From Aminobacter niigataensis (GTDB lineage Bacteria; Pseudomonadota; Alphaproteobacteria; Rhizobiales; Rhizobiaceae), in the NCBI RefSeq assembly GCF_014200015.1, contig NZ_JACHOT010000003.1, positions 186,001 through 250,000 of the forward strand: DNA of 64,000 bases. The letters run 5' to 3'. The notes beneath the pieces were generated by a model. It was not told where the DNA came from. It did not search any database and worked only from the letters and a program-made list of their open reading frames with translations. Of the stretch, positions 55,128 through 64,000 are shown in pieces (the first letter of the stretch is position 1; each line of letters opens with the position of its first letter). Position numbers and translations under genes: made by a program.

Positions 55128-55529
55128 ATGGACATCAAACGCTGCGGATCGCGGCCGTCGGCAACGCCCTCGCCCGACTATTTCACCGGCGCGGTGCGCC
55201 AGGACCCGATCATCGAGGCGCCGGCACCGGCCATGGTGCGCGCCGTCAACGTCACCTTCGAGCCCGGCGCGCGCACGGCATGGCACACCCATCCGCTCGG
55301 TCAGACCCTGGTCGTCACGTCAGGCTGCGGCTGGGTCCAGGTCTGGGGCGGCGAGGTGCTGGAAATCCGCAACGGCGACGTCGTCTGGTTCGCGCCCGGC
55401 GAAAAGCACTGGCATGGTGCCGCGGCCACCACGGCGATGTCGCACATCGCGATCCAGGAAGCGCAGGACGGCCGAGCCGTCGACTGGCTCGAGCATGTCA
55501 GCGACGCACAATACAAGGCGCCGGCCTGA
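55128..55529 (+). CDS. Cupin-domain protein
   Basis: A 133-residue single-domain cupin: [21 protein letters not shown] (metal His pair) and [22 protein letters not shown]. The family with carboxymuconolactone-type neighbours is common; the substrate is unknown. ATG at 55128 follows AAGGAGATCTT. Confidence 0.85.
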   Translation: MDIKRCGSRPSATPSPDYFTGAVRQDPIIEAPAPAMVRAVNVTFEPGARTAWHTHPLGQTLVVTSGCGWVQVWGGEVLEIRNGDVVWFAPGEKHWHGAAATTAMSHIAIQEAQDGRAVDWLEHVSDAQYKAPA

Positions 55530-55585
55530 GCGACGGGTCGCTGACTACGCAAGCTCCCCGGCAGATCAATCGCCGGGTATGCGCA

Positions 55586-56575
55586 TCAGTAGACTTCGGC
55601 CATCGGCACCGGTCCGGAAGCCGGGGCCGCTGCAGCGGCGGGTGCCGGCATCGATGTGACGGCCGGCATCGCGACCGCCGTCTCAGTCGGCATCGGCACG
55701 GGCTGCGCCGCCGGCTGGAACAGCGACGAGGCCAGGCTGCCGCCCGAAGCTTGCGGCATGTAGCGCACGATCAGTTCCTCGACATGGGCATTGCGCTTGC
55801 GTGCGCTGTCGCCACCCATCACGACAATCACCAGCTTGCGGCCATCGGCATTGACCGAGGTGACGATGTTGAAACCCGACGCCCTGATGTAACCGGTCTT
55901 GATGCCGTCAACGCCATTGACCCGGCCGAGCAGGTCGTTGTGGCCACGCACCCGCTTGCCGCGGAAATTGAAATCGGTGGCCGAGAAATAATAATAATGC
56001 TGCGGAAAATGCTTGCGCAGCGCCATGCCGAGCACGGCCATGTCGCGGGCGGTGGTGCGCTGGGCGGCGTCGGGCAGGCCCGACGCATTGCGGAACACCG
56101 TCGCGTTCATGCCGAGTTGGCGTGCCTTCGACGTCATCAGGCGGGCAAAACCCTCCTCCGAGCCGCCGAGATACTCGCCGACCGCTACAGCCACGTCGTT
56201 GGCCGACTTGGTCGCCAGGGCGCGGACCGCCGCTTCCAGCTCGATCTGCTCGCCGCGCTTGAAACCGAGCTTGGAGGGGGGCTGCGAGCGGGCATTCTCC
56301 GACACCGGGATCAGCGTGGTCTTTGAGACCCGCCCCTGCTGCATCGCCTCGAAGGTCAGGTACAGCGTCATCATCTTGGTCAGCGAGGCGGGATAACGCG
56401 GCGCCGTCGAATAGGCCTGGAACAGCGTGCGCCCGTTGGAGGCGTCGACGACGATGGCCGCATATTTTTCCGGCGCGGCCGGCGGGGCCACACTGAGCGT
56501 TTCCGTGGTAGCGCAGCCGGCGAGCAAGGCTGCCACGGCAAGCAACGCCGCCAGCTGGCGAAACAGGGCGGGCAC
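55586..56575 (-). CDS. D-alanyl-D-alanine carboxypeptidase (penicillin-binding protein, S11 family)
   Basis: A 329-residue class with PBP motifs Ser64-x-x-Lys67 (PASLTKMM), SAN (124-126) and KTG (226-228, GIKTGYIRASG). The GTG start at 56575 gives a clean lipoprotein signal (MPALFRQLAALLAVAALLAGC), but a longer reading to an upstream start is possible since the frame stays open. The C-terminus is an Ala/Pro-rich tail. It trims peptidoglycan stem peptides in the periplasm. Confidence 0.87.
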   Translation of the reverse strand: MPALFRQLAALLAVAALLAGCATTETLSVAPPAAPEKYAAIVVDASNGRTLFQAYSTAPRYPASLTKMMTLYLTFEAMQQGRVSKTTLIPVSENARSQPPSKLGFKRGEQIELEAAVRALATKSANDVAVAVGEYLGGSEEGFARLMTSKARQLGMNATVFRNASGLPDAAQRTTARDMAVLGMALRKHFPQHYYYFSATDFNFRGKRVRGHNDLLGRVNGVDGIKTGYIRASGFNIVTSVNADGRKLVIVVMGGDSARKRNAHVEELIVRYMPQASGGSLASSLFQPAAQPVPMPTETAVAMPAVTSMPAPAAAAAPASGPVPMAEVY

Positions 56576-56846
56576 GGGCCGCCGGAAGAACCTGAAGCAG
56601 AGCGGAAGAAGGAAGGCTTGGGCTAACAAGGAAAAACCTGTCGGTGGTCGCCAAAAACTCTGGCTGAGTGGGATGCCGGCCGGCAACAACAGCCGGAAAC
56701 TACAGAATGTGGGACAAGCCGTCCATTTGGCTCGTCGCGCCAGGCGCATGTTGCGCCAGCGGTGTTGACTATTGGTTACACCTGCAAGCTTGCGTCGGGC
56801 GTGAAAAAGGCGGCTTGTGGGACAGCAACAGCGAGTGATTTGGCAG

Positions 56847-57932
56847 ATGAACGTGCATCGATTGCAGGCCGAGGGCATTTCCGTCGCACTGGACCTGTCG
56901 GTCGGCCACGTCGCCGATCTCGCCATCGAAGCCGGCGGACGCCGAATCAGGCCGTTGCACCGCGCGCCATGGATCGACAGGCCGGACCTGCCGGAAGGGC
57001 TGCCGGCGGGCGTTGTCAGGCTGTCGGGCGAATTCCTCTGCGCGCCGTTTTCGCGCAGCGACGTCGAGGCGGCACCGCTGCACGGCTGGCCGGCCAACAG
57101 CGCATGGGATCTCGTCTCCGACGAAGCCATTCCGGGCGGTCGACGCGCCGGCTTCCGGCTGCAGCACAAGGTGATGGGCGCTGTGGTCGAAAAGACGCTG
57201 ATCCTGCGCGACGGCCATCCGTTCCTCTACCAGGAACACAGCTTTACCGGCGGTTCGGGCGCAATCTCGGTCGCCCACCATCCGATGACCGAGATGCGGG
57301 CGGGCGGGCGGCTGGCGTTTTCGCCGAAGCGGCTGGCGGCGACGCCACCGGACGCGACCGAACCCGATCCGGCGCGCGGCAGCCATCTGCTCGCCTACCC
57401 CGCCAGCAGCACCGATCCGACGCGCTTCCCCGCCGCATCCGGCGGCGAGGTCGACCTCGCCGATTTCAGCGCCAGCCGCCGGCACGAGGATTTCGTCACG
57501 CTTGTCGAGGCCGATCACGGCGGCATGGGCTGGACGGCTGTGGCACGCAAGGCCGAAGCCGACGTCGTGCTGGTGCTGAAGAACCCGGCCGAATTTCCGG
57601 TGACCATGCTGTGGATCAGCAATGGCGGCCGCTACTATGCGCCATGGAACGGCCGTGCCGGCGTTCTCGGCATCGAGGATGGCCGCACGGCGATAGGCCA
57701 TGCCGCGTCGCTCGGCGACAACTGGCTGCGGCGCGAGGGCGTGGAAACCGCCTTTGCGCTCGGCGGGCATGTTGCTTTCCGCCAGATTATCGGCGCCCTG
57801 CCGCTGGAGGGCGGCCAGCCGCCGGTTTCGATTGCTCCCAGCGAAGGAAGGCTTCGGCTGACGTTCGCAGATGGGAGCAGCCGTGAGACCTCATTCGACG
57901 ATGCGTTCCTGCGAATTGCAAAACGCACTTGA
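56847..57932 (+). CDS. Galactose-mutarotase-like protein of unknown function
   Basis: A 361-residue protein. Beta-rich sequence with HKVMGAVVEKTLILRDGHPFLYQEHSF and NGGRYYAPWNG suggests the aldose 1-epimerase/mutarotase-like fold, but the catalytic signature is not clearly visible. A GTG at 56817 would add ten residues. The next gene encodes a kinase, so a sugar-related role is possible but not shown. Confidence 0.65.
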   Translation: MNVHRLQAEGISVALDLSVGHVADLAIEAGGRRIRPLHRAPWIDRPDLPEGLPAGVVRLSGEFLCAPFSRSDVEAAPLHGWPANSAWDLVSDEAIPGGRRAGFRLQHKVMGAVVEKTLILRDGHPFLYQEHSFTGGSGAISVAHHPMTEMRAGGRLAFSPKRLAATPPDATEPDPARGSHLLAYPASSTDPTRFPAASGGEVDLADFSASRRHEDFVTLVEADHGGMGWTAVARKAEADVVLVLKNPAEFPVTMLWISNGGRYYAPWNGRAGVLGIEDGRTAIGHAASLGDNWLRREGVETAFALGGHVAFRQIIGALPLEGGQPPVSIAPSEGRLRLTFADGSSRETSFDDAFLRIAKRT

Positions 57933-58004
57933 ACTGGAACCTTCGCCGCCTCAATTTTGTCTGATGCTCCAGCAGGATGCCAAACGAGACCATCGGGAAG
58001 GCCC

Positions 58005-58613
58005 ATGTCAGAGATCGCCCATATCGCCGCCACCCTCTTCAAGCGCGCCCATCATGCCGAGCGCTTCGTGATCGGCATCGCCGGGCCGCCCGGTTCGGGC
58101 AAGTCGACGCTGTCGTCGGCCCTGCGCGACGTGCTGCCCGAAGGCTCGGCGGCCGTGGTGCCGATGGACGGCTTCCACTTCGACGACAAGGTGCTCGAGA
58201 CGCGCGGCCTGAGCGCGCGCAAGGGCGCGCCCGAAACCTTCGACTTCGCCGGCTTCGAGGTGCTGCTCAAGCGGTTGCGGGCCGCGGAGCCCGACATCGC
58301 CATCCCGGTTTTCGACCGCAGCATCGAGCTGTCGCGCGCGGGAGCGGAGATCGTCGGCGCCGACGTCAAGTTCATCCTTGTCGAAGGCAATTATCTGCTG
58401 CTCGACGAGGAACCCTGGCAGCGGCTCGACTCATTGTTCGACTTCACCATCTTCGTCGATGCGCCACGCGAGGAGCTCGAGCGGCGCCTGGTCGAACGCT
58501 GGCGCGAGCATGGCCGATCCGACGCCGACGCCCGCAACTGGATCGACAGCAACGACATGCCCAACATCGACCGCGTGCTCGCCGCGCGGCGCAAGGCTGA
58601 TCTGGTGATCTGA
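58005..58613 (+). CDS. Nucleoside/sugar kinase-like P-loop protein (FrcK/uridine-kinase-like)
   Basis: A 202-residue kinase with Walker A GIAGPPGSGKST (residues 24-35), the substrate region VPMDGFHFDDKVL and FDRSIELSRAG. It belongs to the uridine-kinase/pantothenate-kinase-like group that includes FrcK of rhizobial fructose uptake operons; no transporter is adjacent, so the substrate is uncertain. ATG at 58005 follows GGGAAGGCCC. Confidence 0.8.
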   Translation: MSEIAHIAATLFKRAHHAERFVIGIAGPPGSGKSTLSSALRDVLPEGSAAVVPMDGFHFDDKVLETRGLSARKGAPETFDFAGFEVLLKRLRAAEPDIAIPVFDRSIELSRAGAEIVGADVKFILVEGNYLLLDEEPWQRLDSLFDFTIFVDAPREELERRLVERWREHGRSDADARNWIDSNDMPNIDRVLAARRKADLVI

Positions 58614-58621
58614 GCGCAAGC

Positions 58622-58646
58622 GGAACCGAAGCGCCAACTGCCCGTT
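58622..58646 (+). promoter_or_regulatory. EcfG-type general stress promoter
   Basis: GGAAC at 58622-58626, 16 bases, CGTT at 58643-58646: exact consensus. It reads toward the histone-like gene. Confidence 0.65.
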
Positions 58647-58708
58647 GTCTGACATGCGGACGACCTGCAAATGCGGGTCCGGACATGCGCAACAGCGAGG
58701 CGACAGCC

Positions 58709-59026
58709 ATGGCTACCAAGGCAAAGAAAGCTGCCCCCAGGTCGGGCAAGGCACTTCAGTCGAAGGCGGGTGCAGGCCCGGCAATGGCCGAACGGTCGAA
58801 AGACGCAGCCAAGCCGGCGTTCGGCAAGGCCGCGCCCAAGAAAGTCACGCCGGCAGCTGAGAAACCCGCGAAGGCGGCCAGCCCGAAGAAGGCCGCTGCC
58901 GACAAGCGGCCATCGGTGGCCGCCCGGGTGATGCGCAAGGTCAAGGGTGTGGCGAGCGGCGTAGCCGGCATTGCCGCCTCAGTGATCACCCGCGACGGCG
59001 GCAAGGCGAAAGCCAAGGCCAAGTAG
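58709..59026 (+). CDS. Histone H1-like Lys/Ala/Pro-rich protein
   Basis: A 105-residue highly basic protein, mostly K, A and P (TKAKKAAPRSGKAL, APKKVTPAAEKPAKAA), with a short hydrophobic segment near the end (VKGVASGVAGIAASVITRDG) and a basic tail (GGKAKAKAK). It resembles bacterial H1-like/AlgP-type DNA-binding proteins by composition only. ATG at 58709 chosen over 58685. The EcfG promoter suggests a stress-phase role in DNA compaction or membrane association. Confidence 0.65.
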   Translation: MATKAKKAAPRSGKALQSKAGAGPAMAERSKDAAKPAFGKAAPKKVTPAAEKPAKAASPKKAAADKRPSVAARVMRKVKGVASGVAGIAASVITRDGGKAKAKAK

Positions 59027-59055
59027 GCTCCTGCGCCTTCGCTTGACGCCGGTCC

Positions 59056-59760
59056 TCAGGAGCGCGCCGGGATGTTCAGCCCGGCCTGCACCGCCGGCCG
59101 TGCTAGGCCGCGTTCCAGCCACGCCGCGACATTCTCGAAGCTCTTGAAGCCGACGATGTCGCCCGCTTCATAGAAGCCGATCAGGTTGCGCACCCAGCCG
59201 AGCAGCGAGATGTCGGCGATGGTGAAGTCATCGTCCATGATCCACTTGCGGCCGGCGAGCCGCTGGTCGAGCACGCCGAGCAGGCGGCGCGACTCGTCGC
59301 GGTAGCGCTCGAGCGGACGCTTGTCGGCGATCTCCCGGCCGGCGAATTTGTGGAAGAAGCCGAGCTGGCCGAACATCGGGCCGACCGAGGCCATCTGGAA
59401 GAACACCCACTGCACGGTCTCGTAGTGCCGCACCCGGTCGGCCGGGATCAGGCGGCCGGTCTTTTCGGCGAGATAGAGCAGGATGGCGCCCGACTCGAAC
59501 AGGCCGATCGGCTTGCCGCCCGGACCGTTGGGATCGATGATCGCCGGGATCTTGCCGTTCGGGTTCAGCGCCAGGAATTCCGGCGTCCAGCTCTCGTTCT
59601 TGCCGATGTTGATGGCATGGGCCTCATAGGGCAGGTCAAGCTCTTCGAGGGCGATCGAGACCTTGACGCCGTTCGGCGTCGGGAACGAATAGAGCTGGAT
59701 GCGGTCCGGGTGTTGCGCCGGCCAGCGCGCAGCAATCGGAAATGGAGTGAGATCGCTCAT
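59056..59760 (-). CDS. Glutathione S-transferase (YghU/YfcG-like)
   Basis: A 234-residue transferase. The N-terminal thioredoxin-like domain has QLYSFPTPNGVKVSIALEELDLPYEAH and NGKIPAIIDPNG with ESGAILLYLAEKTGRL; the helical C-terminal domain ends AGLNIPARS. It matches the Nu-class disulfide-reductase type (YghU/YfcG). Start MSDLTPFPIA at 59760. Confidence 0.88.
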   Translation of the reverse strand: MSDLTPFPIAARWPAQHPDRIQLYSFPTPNGVKVSIALEELDLPYEAHAINIGKNESWTPEFLALNPNGKIPAIIDPNGPGGKPIGLFESGAILLYLAEKTGRLIPADRVRHYETVQWVFFQMASVGPMFGQLGFFHKFAGREIADKRPLERYRDESRRLLGVLDQRLAGRKWIMDDDFTIADISLLGWVRNLIGFYEAGDIVGFKSFENVAAWLERGLARPAVQAGLNIPARS

Positions 59761-59870
59761 CGACGGTTCCTCGTGGGGTGGGCCGACGCGAAGCGCTGGC
59801 CGGAATGGTGGGGCATGCAAAAGTTAGGCATGCAGGCGCGCGTCATCAATATGCGTGCGCGCTGTTTTAT

Positions 59871-59885
59871 CCAGATGACATCTGG
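59871..59885. repeat. Small palindrome between GST and NodE-like genes
   Basis: CCAGATG-A-CATCTGG, a perfect 15-base palindrome of unknown role, lies 34 bases downstream of the ketosynthase stop. It might end that transcript or be an operator for the GST gene. Confidence 0.35.
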
Positions 59886-59918
59886 AGATTATGACTCCGG
59901 GAGATCGAAGACGGCCGG

Positions 59919-61130
59919 TCAGGCCGCCTTCACCGCCACGACGGCGTTGGTGCCGCCAAAGGCAAAGCCGTTGCTGATCGCCACCCGCACAGGGCGTGCC
60001 TTGGCGACGTTGGGCGTCACGTCGAGGTCGCAGTCGGCGTCGGCCTCGCGATAATTGGCGGTCGGCGGCACCAGGCCCTCGCGCACCGCATTGACGCAGG
60101 CGATCATTTCGAGCGCGCCCGAGGCGCCGAGGCAATGGGCGTGCATCGACTTGGTCGACGATACCGAGAGCTTGTGCGCATGGGCGCCGAACACGCGCTT
60201 GATGGCTGCAGTCTCGATCTGGTCGTTGGCCTTGGTGCCGGTGCCGTGGGCGTTGATGTAGTCGACCTCTTCCGGTGCCAGGCCGGCATCGAGCAGGCAG
60301 GCACGCATGGCGGCAGTCGGGCCTTCGACCGTCGGTGCGACGATGTCGGAAGCGTCGCCGGACATGCCGGTTCCGGCCAGTTCGGCCAGGATGGTCGCGC
60401 CGCGCGCGATGGCGTGTTCGTAGGTTTCGAGCACGGCCATGCCAGCGCCCTCGCCGAGAACCAGCCCTTGCCTGTCGGCGGAGAACGGCCGGCAGGTGTC
60501 GGGCGCAACGACACGCAAGGCTTCCCAGCCCTTGATCACGCCCCACACCAGCGGCGCATCGGTCCCGCCGGCAACGATCGCGTCGGCGCGACCGAGCAGG
60601 AGCTGGTCCATCGCTGTGGCGAATGCGTGGTTGGACGAGGAGCAGGCGGATGTGACGCCAAAGACGGGACCGCGCAGGCCGAGGTTCATGCTGACCTGGC
60701 CGGCCGCAGCACCCGGCATGACCTTCGGCACGGTGAAGATGCCGGCGCGGTTCTTGCCCTCGAGCAGGATGGCGCGATAGTTTTCCTCGATCGCTTCCCA
60801 GCCGCAGACGCCGACGCCAACGATGGTGCCAACGCGGTTGGTGTTGTTTTCGTCGACGACCAGGCCGGACTGGCGCATCGCTTCCTTGGCCGCGATCACG
60901 GCGAGAAGGCTGAAGCGGTCCATCGAAACGAGTTGCTTGCGGTCGATACCGTGCTCGGGCAGCTGCTTGATTTCGGCGCCGATGCGGATCTTGAGTTCAT
61001 GCAGGGCGCCATTGGTCAGCGGCCCGATGGCCGAGTGGCCAGCGCGCATGGAGTCCCATATGGCAGGCGCGTCGGTGCCGAGCCCGCACAGCCCGCCGAT
61101 GCCGGTAATGACGATGCGAGGACGCTTCAT
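59919..61130 (-). CDS. NodE-like beta-ketoacyl-ACP synthase
   Basis: A 403-residue condensing enzyme. Catalytic Cys163 ([10 protein letters not shown]), His295 ([10 protein letters not shown]) and His332 ([10 protein letters not shown]) are present. The N-terminus [19 protein letters not shown] and [20 protein letters not shown] follow NodE of Rhizobium closely, more than FabF. NodE with NodF makes polyunsaturated acyl chains for Nod factors. No nodABC lies in view, so here the pair may make another acyl chain. The ATG is one base beyond the ACP stop. Confidence 0.88.
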   Translation of the reverse strand: MKRPRIVITGIGGLCGLGTDAPAIWDSMRAGHSAIGPLTNGALHELKIRIGAEIKQLPEHGIDRKQLVSMDRFSLLAVIAAKEAMRQSGLVVDENNTNRVGTIVGVGVCGWEAIEENYRAILLEGKNRAGIFTVPKVMPGAAAGQVSMNLGLRGPVFGVTSACSSSNHAFATAMDQLLLGRADAIVAGGTDAPLVWGVIKGWEALRVVAPDTCRPFSADRQGLVLGEGAGMAVLETYEHAIARGATILAELAGTGMSGDASDIVAPTVEGPTAAMRACLLDAGLAPEEVDYINAHGTGTKANDQIETAAIKRVFGAHAHKLSVSSTKSMHAHCLGASGALEMIACVNAVREGLVPPTANYREADADCDLDVTPNVAKARPVRVAISNGFAFGGTNAVVAVKAA

Positions 61131-61131
61131 C

Positions 61132-61386
61132 TCAGGCTTTTTGTGCAATCAGGGCGCGAACGGCTTCAACCATGTCGCCGACATTCTTGAGGCTGCTCCA
61201 GGCATCGGCCGTGTTCATCTCGATTTCGATGCCGTATTCTTCTTCGAGATCGAAGATGATCTCGGTCAGTTCGAGAGAATGGATGCCGAGCGCGGTCAAT
61301 TCGGTATCGAGCGTGATCTCTTCGCCGCCGGTCTCTGCATGCGCCTTGATCTTGTCGATGATTTCCGTTGCCAGCTGATCAGCCAT
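61132..61386 (-). CDS. NodF-like acyl carrier protein
   Basis: An 84-residue acidic ACP. The pantetheine attachment site reads LGIHSLEL with Ser37, preceded by His36 where Asp is normal (DSL). The C-terminal half, [29 protein letters not shown], follows NodF rather than AcpP. It supplies the acyl chain to the NodE-like enzyme downstream. I see no nod box upstream. Confidence 0.87.
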   Translation of the reverse strand: MADQLATEIIDKIKAHAETGGEEITLDTELTALGIHSLELTEIIFDLEEEYGIEIEMNTADAWSSLKNVGDMVEAVRALIAQKA

Positions 61387-61580
61387 CAGTACCCTTCCCC
61401 AGAACTCTCTTACATTGGCCGGCGTCGCACGACCGTCGTGTCGGGCCCTTTCCGAGCCCGAATTGCACTGTTCGCCCCCGAAATGAGCCAAAAAGGCATC
61501 TCTCTATAGAAACCGAAACGCCGTGAGGCAACAAGCTATATATCGACAATCGCGTCGTCTCGGCTAAACCTCAGGGCATC

Positions 61581-62435
61581 ATGACCATCAGCGCATCCTT
61601 GTCCGCAGCGACGGACGCAGCAGCGATTTCCTCGCAACGCGTGGCGGCACGCGCCCGCATCGAGATCGAGCATCGTGCCGGACGCAGCCGCCTCGCCCGG
61701 CTCTACCAGGACGGCGCCGCCAAGATCAGGCTGCCCGATACCGGGGGCGATCCGCTGGAGGCGGTGCTGATCAACATGGCTGGTGGCCTGACTGGCGGTG
61801 ACCGCATCGGATGGGAGGTTGCGGTCGGGGCCGGCGCGCGGGCATCGATCACCACCCAGGCGTGCGAAAAGGTCTACCGCGCGCTGGCCGGCCAGGCAGA
61901 AGTGGACGTGCGGCTAACGGTTGGCGAAGGCGGTCGGCTAGCATGGCTGCCACAGGAGACGATCGTGTTCGACCGCTCCGCATTCTCCCGTTCGCTCGAT
62001 GTCGACATGGCTAGAGGTGCTGAAGCGCTCATCGTCGAAGCGACGGTCTTCGGCCGCAGCGCCATGGGCGAGCGCGCGAATAACGGCCTGTTTCGCGACC
62101 GCTGGCGCATTCGGTGCGAGGGAAAGCTCGTCCACGCGGAAGAATTTTCCGTCGGCCCCGACATGGAAACGACGCTCGCCAAGCCGGCATCTGCCGGCGG
62201 GCGCATCGCCATGGCAACGCTGCTCTTGATCTCCGACGAAACCGAGGTCTTGGTGGAGCCGGCGCGGCGAATCATCGGCGACGATGGCGGTGTCAGCGCC
62301 TGGAATGTGGCCGGAACTGGCAAGCTTCTTGCGAGGCTGTACGCCGAGGACGGCTACCAGCTACGTAAACGACTCATGCCCCTGGTAGCCCTGCTCAACG
62401 GACAGGCAGGCTTGCCCAGACTGTGGTCACTCTAG
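61581..62435 (+). CDS. ureD: Urease accessory protein UreD
   Basis: A 284-residue protein, first gene of the urease operon. Recognised by INMAGGLTGGDRIGWEV, TTQACEKVYRA and WLPQETIVFDRSAF. UreD holds apo-urease with UreF/UreG for nickel insertion. It is divergent from the NodF-like gene; the 194 bases between hold their promoters. UreE, F and G are not yet in view. Confidence 0.92.
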   Translation: MTISASLSAATDAAAISSQRVAARARIEIEHRAGRSRLARLYQDGAAKIRLPDTGGDPLEAVLINMAGGLTGGDRIGWEVAVGAGARASITTQACEKVYRALAGQAEVDVRLTVGEGGRLAWLPQETIVFDRSAFSRSLDVDMARGAEALIVEATVFGRSAMGERANNGLFRDRWRIRCEGKLVHAEEFSVGPDMETTLAKPASAGGRIAMATLLLISDETEVLVEPARRIIGDDGGVSAWNVAGTGKLLARLYAEDGYQLRKRLMPLVALLNGQAGLPRLWSL

Positions 62436-62450
62436 GATTTCGGTGCGCGA

Positions 62451-62753
<303 letters not shown>

Positions 62754-62760
62754 GGCCGCC

Positions 62761-63015
62761 ATGCTCGAACTGCGCCCCAATTGCGAATGCTGCGACCGCG
62801 ACCTGCCGCCCGCGGCGACAAACGCGGTGATCTGCACCTTCGAATGCACCTTCTGCACGGACTGTGCTGACGGCGTGCTCGGCGGCACCTGCCCCAATTG
62901 CGGCGGCAATTTTTCCGCCCGCCCGATCCGGCCCGCCGCCATGCTTTTGAAATATCCCGCCTCGACCAAGCGCGTGCTGAAAGCCGAAGGCTGCACGCCG
63001 AAATCGGCAGCCTGA
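62761..63015 (+). CDS. DUF1272 cysteine-rich protein inside the urease operon
   Basis: An 84-residue protein rich in cysteine pairs: [23 protein letters not shown] and CPNCGGNF, a likely zinc-binding DUF1272 member. It is inserted between ureA and ureB, 7 bases after ureA. No function is known; metal handling for the nickel enzyme is a guess from context only. Confidence 0.85.
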   Translation: MLELRPNCECCDRDLPPAATNAVICTFECTFCTDCADGVLGGTCPNCGGNFSARPIRPAAMLLKYPASTKRVLKAEGCTPKSAA

Positions 63016-63026
63016 GGAGCGACACC

Positions 63027-63331
63027 ATGATCCCCGGCGAAATCATAACCGCCCCCGGCTCAATCGAGCTCAACAAGGGCCAGCCGACAGTCACGCTCAA
63101 GATCGCCAACACGGGCGACCGGCCGATCCAGGTCGGCAGCCACTATCATTTCTACGAGACCAACAACGGCCTGAAGTTCGACCGCGAGAAGGCGCGCGGC
63201 ATGCGGCTCGACATCGCCGCCGGCACCGCCGTGCGCTTCGAACCGGGCCAGGAGCGCGACGTCACGCTGGTGCCGCTGGGCGGCAAGCGCGAGGTCTACG
63301 GCTTCCAGAAAAAGGTGATGGGAAAGCTCTG

Positions 63332-63332
<1 letters not shown>
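63027..63332 (+). CDS. ureB: Urease beta subunit
   Basis: A 101-residue subunit ([47 protein letters not shown]). Separate gamma and beta subunits are the usual bacterial form. Its stop overlaps the ureC start (TGATG). Confidence 0.95.

Positions 63333-64000
<668 letters not shown>

Noticed and set aside
61387-61580. Search for a nod box upstream of the NodF-like gene
   Set aside because: No ATC-N9-GAT-type half-sites or the long conserved 3' part of a nod box is present in either orientation.

Overview
The window looks like chromosomal DNA of an alphaproteobacterium of the order Hyphomicrobiales, most likely Phyllobacteriaceae (Mesorhizobium/Aminobacter-like). This is inferred from high GC, the aglREFGAK alpha-glucoside locus, sitABCD with a Mur-type box, NodF/NodE-like proteins, rhizobial intergenic palindromes and general-stress (EcfG-type) promoters. 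I see no rRNA, CRISPR array, prophage or insertion sequence. One tRNA gene, tRNA-Arg(CCG), is present. Both ends cut genes: an NDH-2-type oxidoreductase at the left and urease alpha subunit ureC at the right.

Layout. 1-2.9 kb: oxidoreductase fragment, TRIC-type channel, grpE, a 66-residue NepR-like protein. 2.3-7.1 kb: assimilatory sulfate-reduction operon cysG-DUF2849-cysI-cysH-DUF934 (minus strand). 7.5-12.1 kb: host-attachment-like protein, YbaL/Kef-type antiporter, a MarR regulator with a small partner, an outer-membrane beta-barrel. 12.3-19.1 kb: PBP1-type transpeptidase, small lipoproteins and stress proteins, a frameshifted PNPOx-like gene, an RNase D-like exonuclease and an M20 peptidase. 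19.2-19.4 kb: a three-hairpin sRNA with C-rich loops between the peptidase and polA, resembling GsrN. 19.9-25.3 kb: polA, a LysE exporter, zur, an aldo/keto reductase. 25.5-30.9 kb: a sugar catabolic pair with a divergent LacI regulator, gnd and a Fur-family regulator. 31.0-38.9 kb: aglR and aglEFGAK. 38.9-42.4 kb: sitDCBA. 42.6-45.6 kb: DUF2171 protein and an ECF sigma/anti-sigma/subtilase operon. 46.0-53.8 kb: oligopeptide-type ABC importer with a CocE-like hydrolase and a divergent TetR regulator. 54-61.4 kb: tRNA, YigZ, cupin, D,D-carboxypeptidase, mutarotase-like protein, nucleoside-kinase-like protein, histone-like protein, glutathione transferase and the NodE/NodF-like pair. 61.6-64 kb: ureD-ureA-DUF1272-ureB-ureC.

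Themes. Six sites match or nearly match the EcfG consensus GGAAC-N16/17-CGTT. They lie before a NepR-like protein, a host-attachment-like protein, a COG4315 secreted protein, a membrane-anchored YqjD-like protein, the C-rich-loop sRNA and a histone-like protein, so a dispersed part of the general stress regulon runs through this window. Several regulators face their targets with visible operators: AAAGCGCTTT for aglR/aglE, CTGTAACGTTACAG for a LacI regulator, an AT-rich palindrome for TetR, a CATATAGTA palindrome for MarR and a TTGCAAA-type palindrome for sitA. DNA polymerase I carries Lys in place of the first-motif Glu of its proofreading domain.

Start sites were chosen by ribosome-binding sites, family N-termini and operon overlaps. 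No database search was run.
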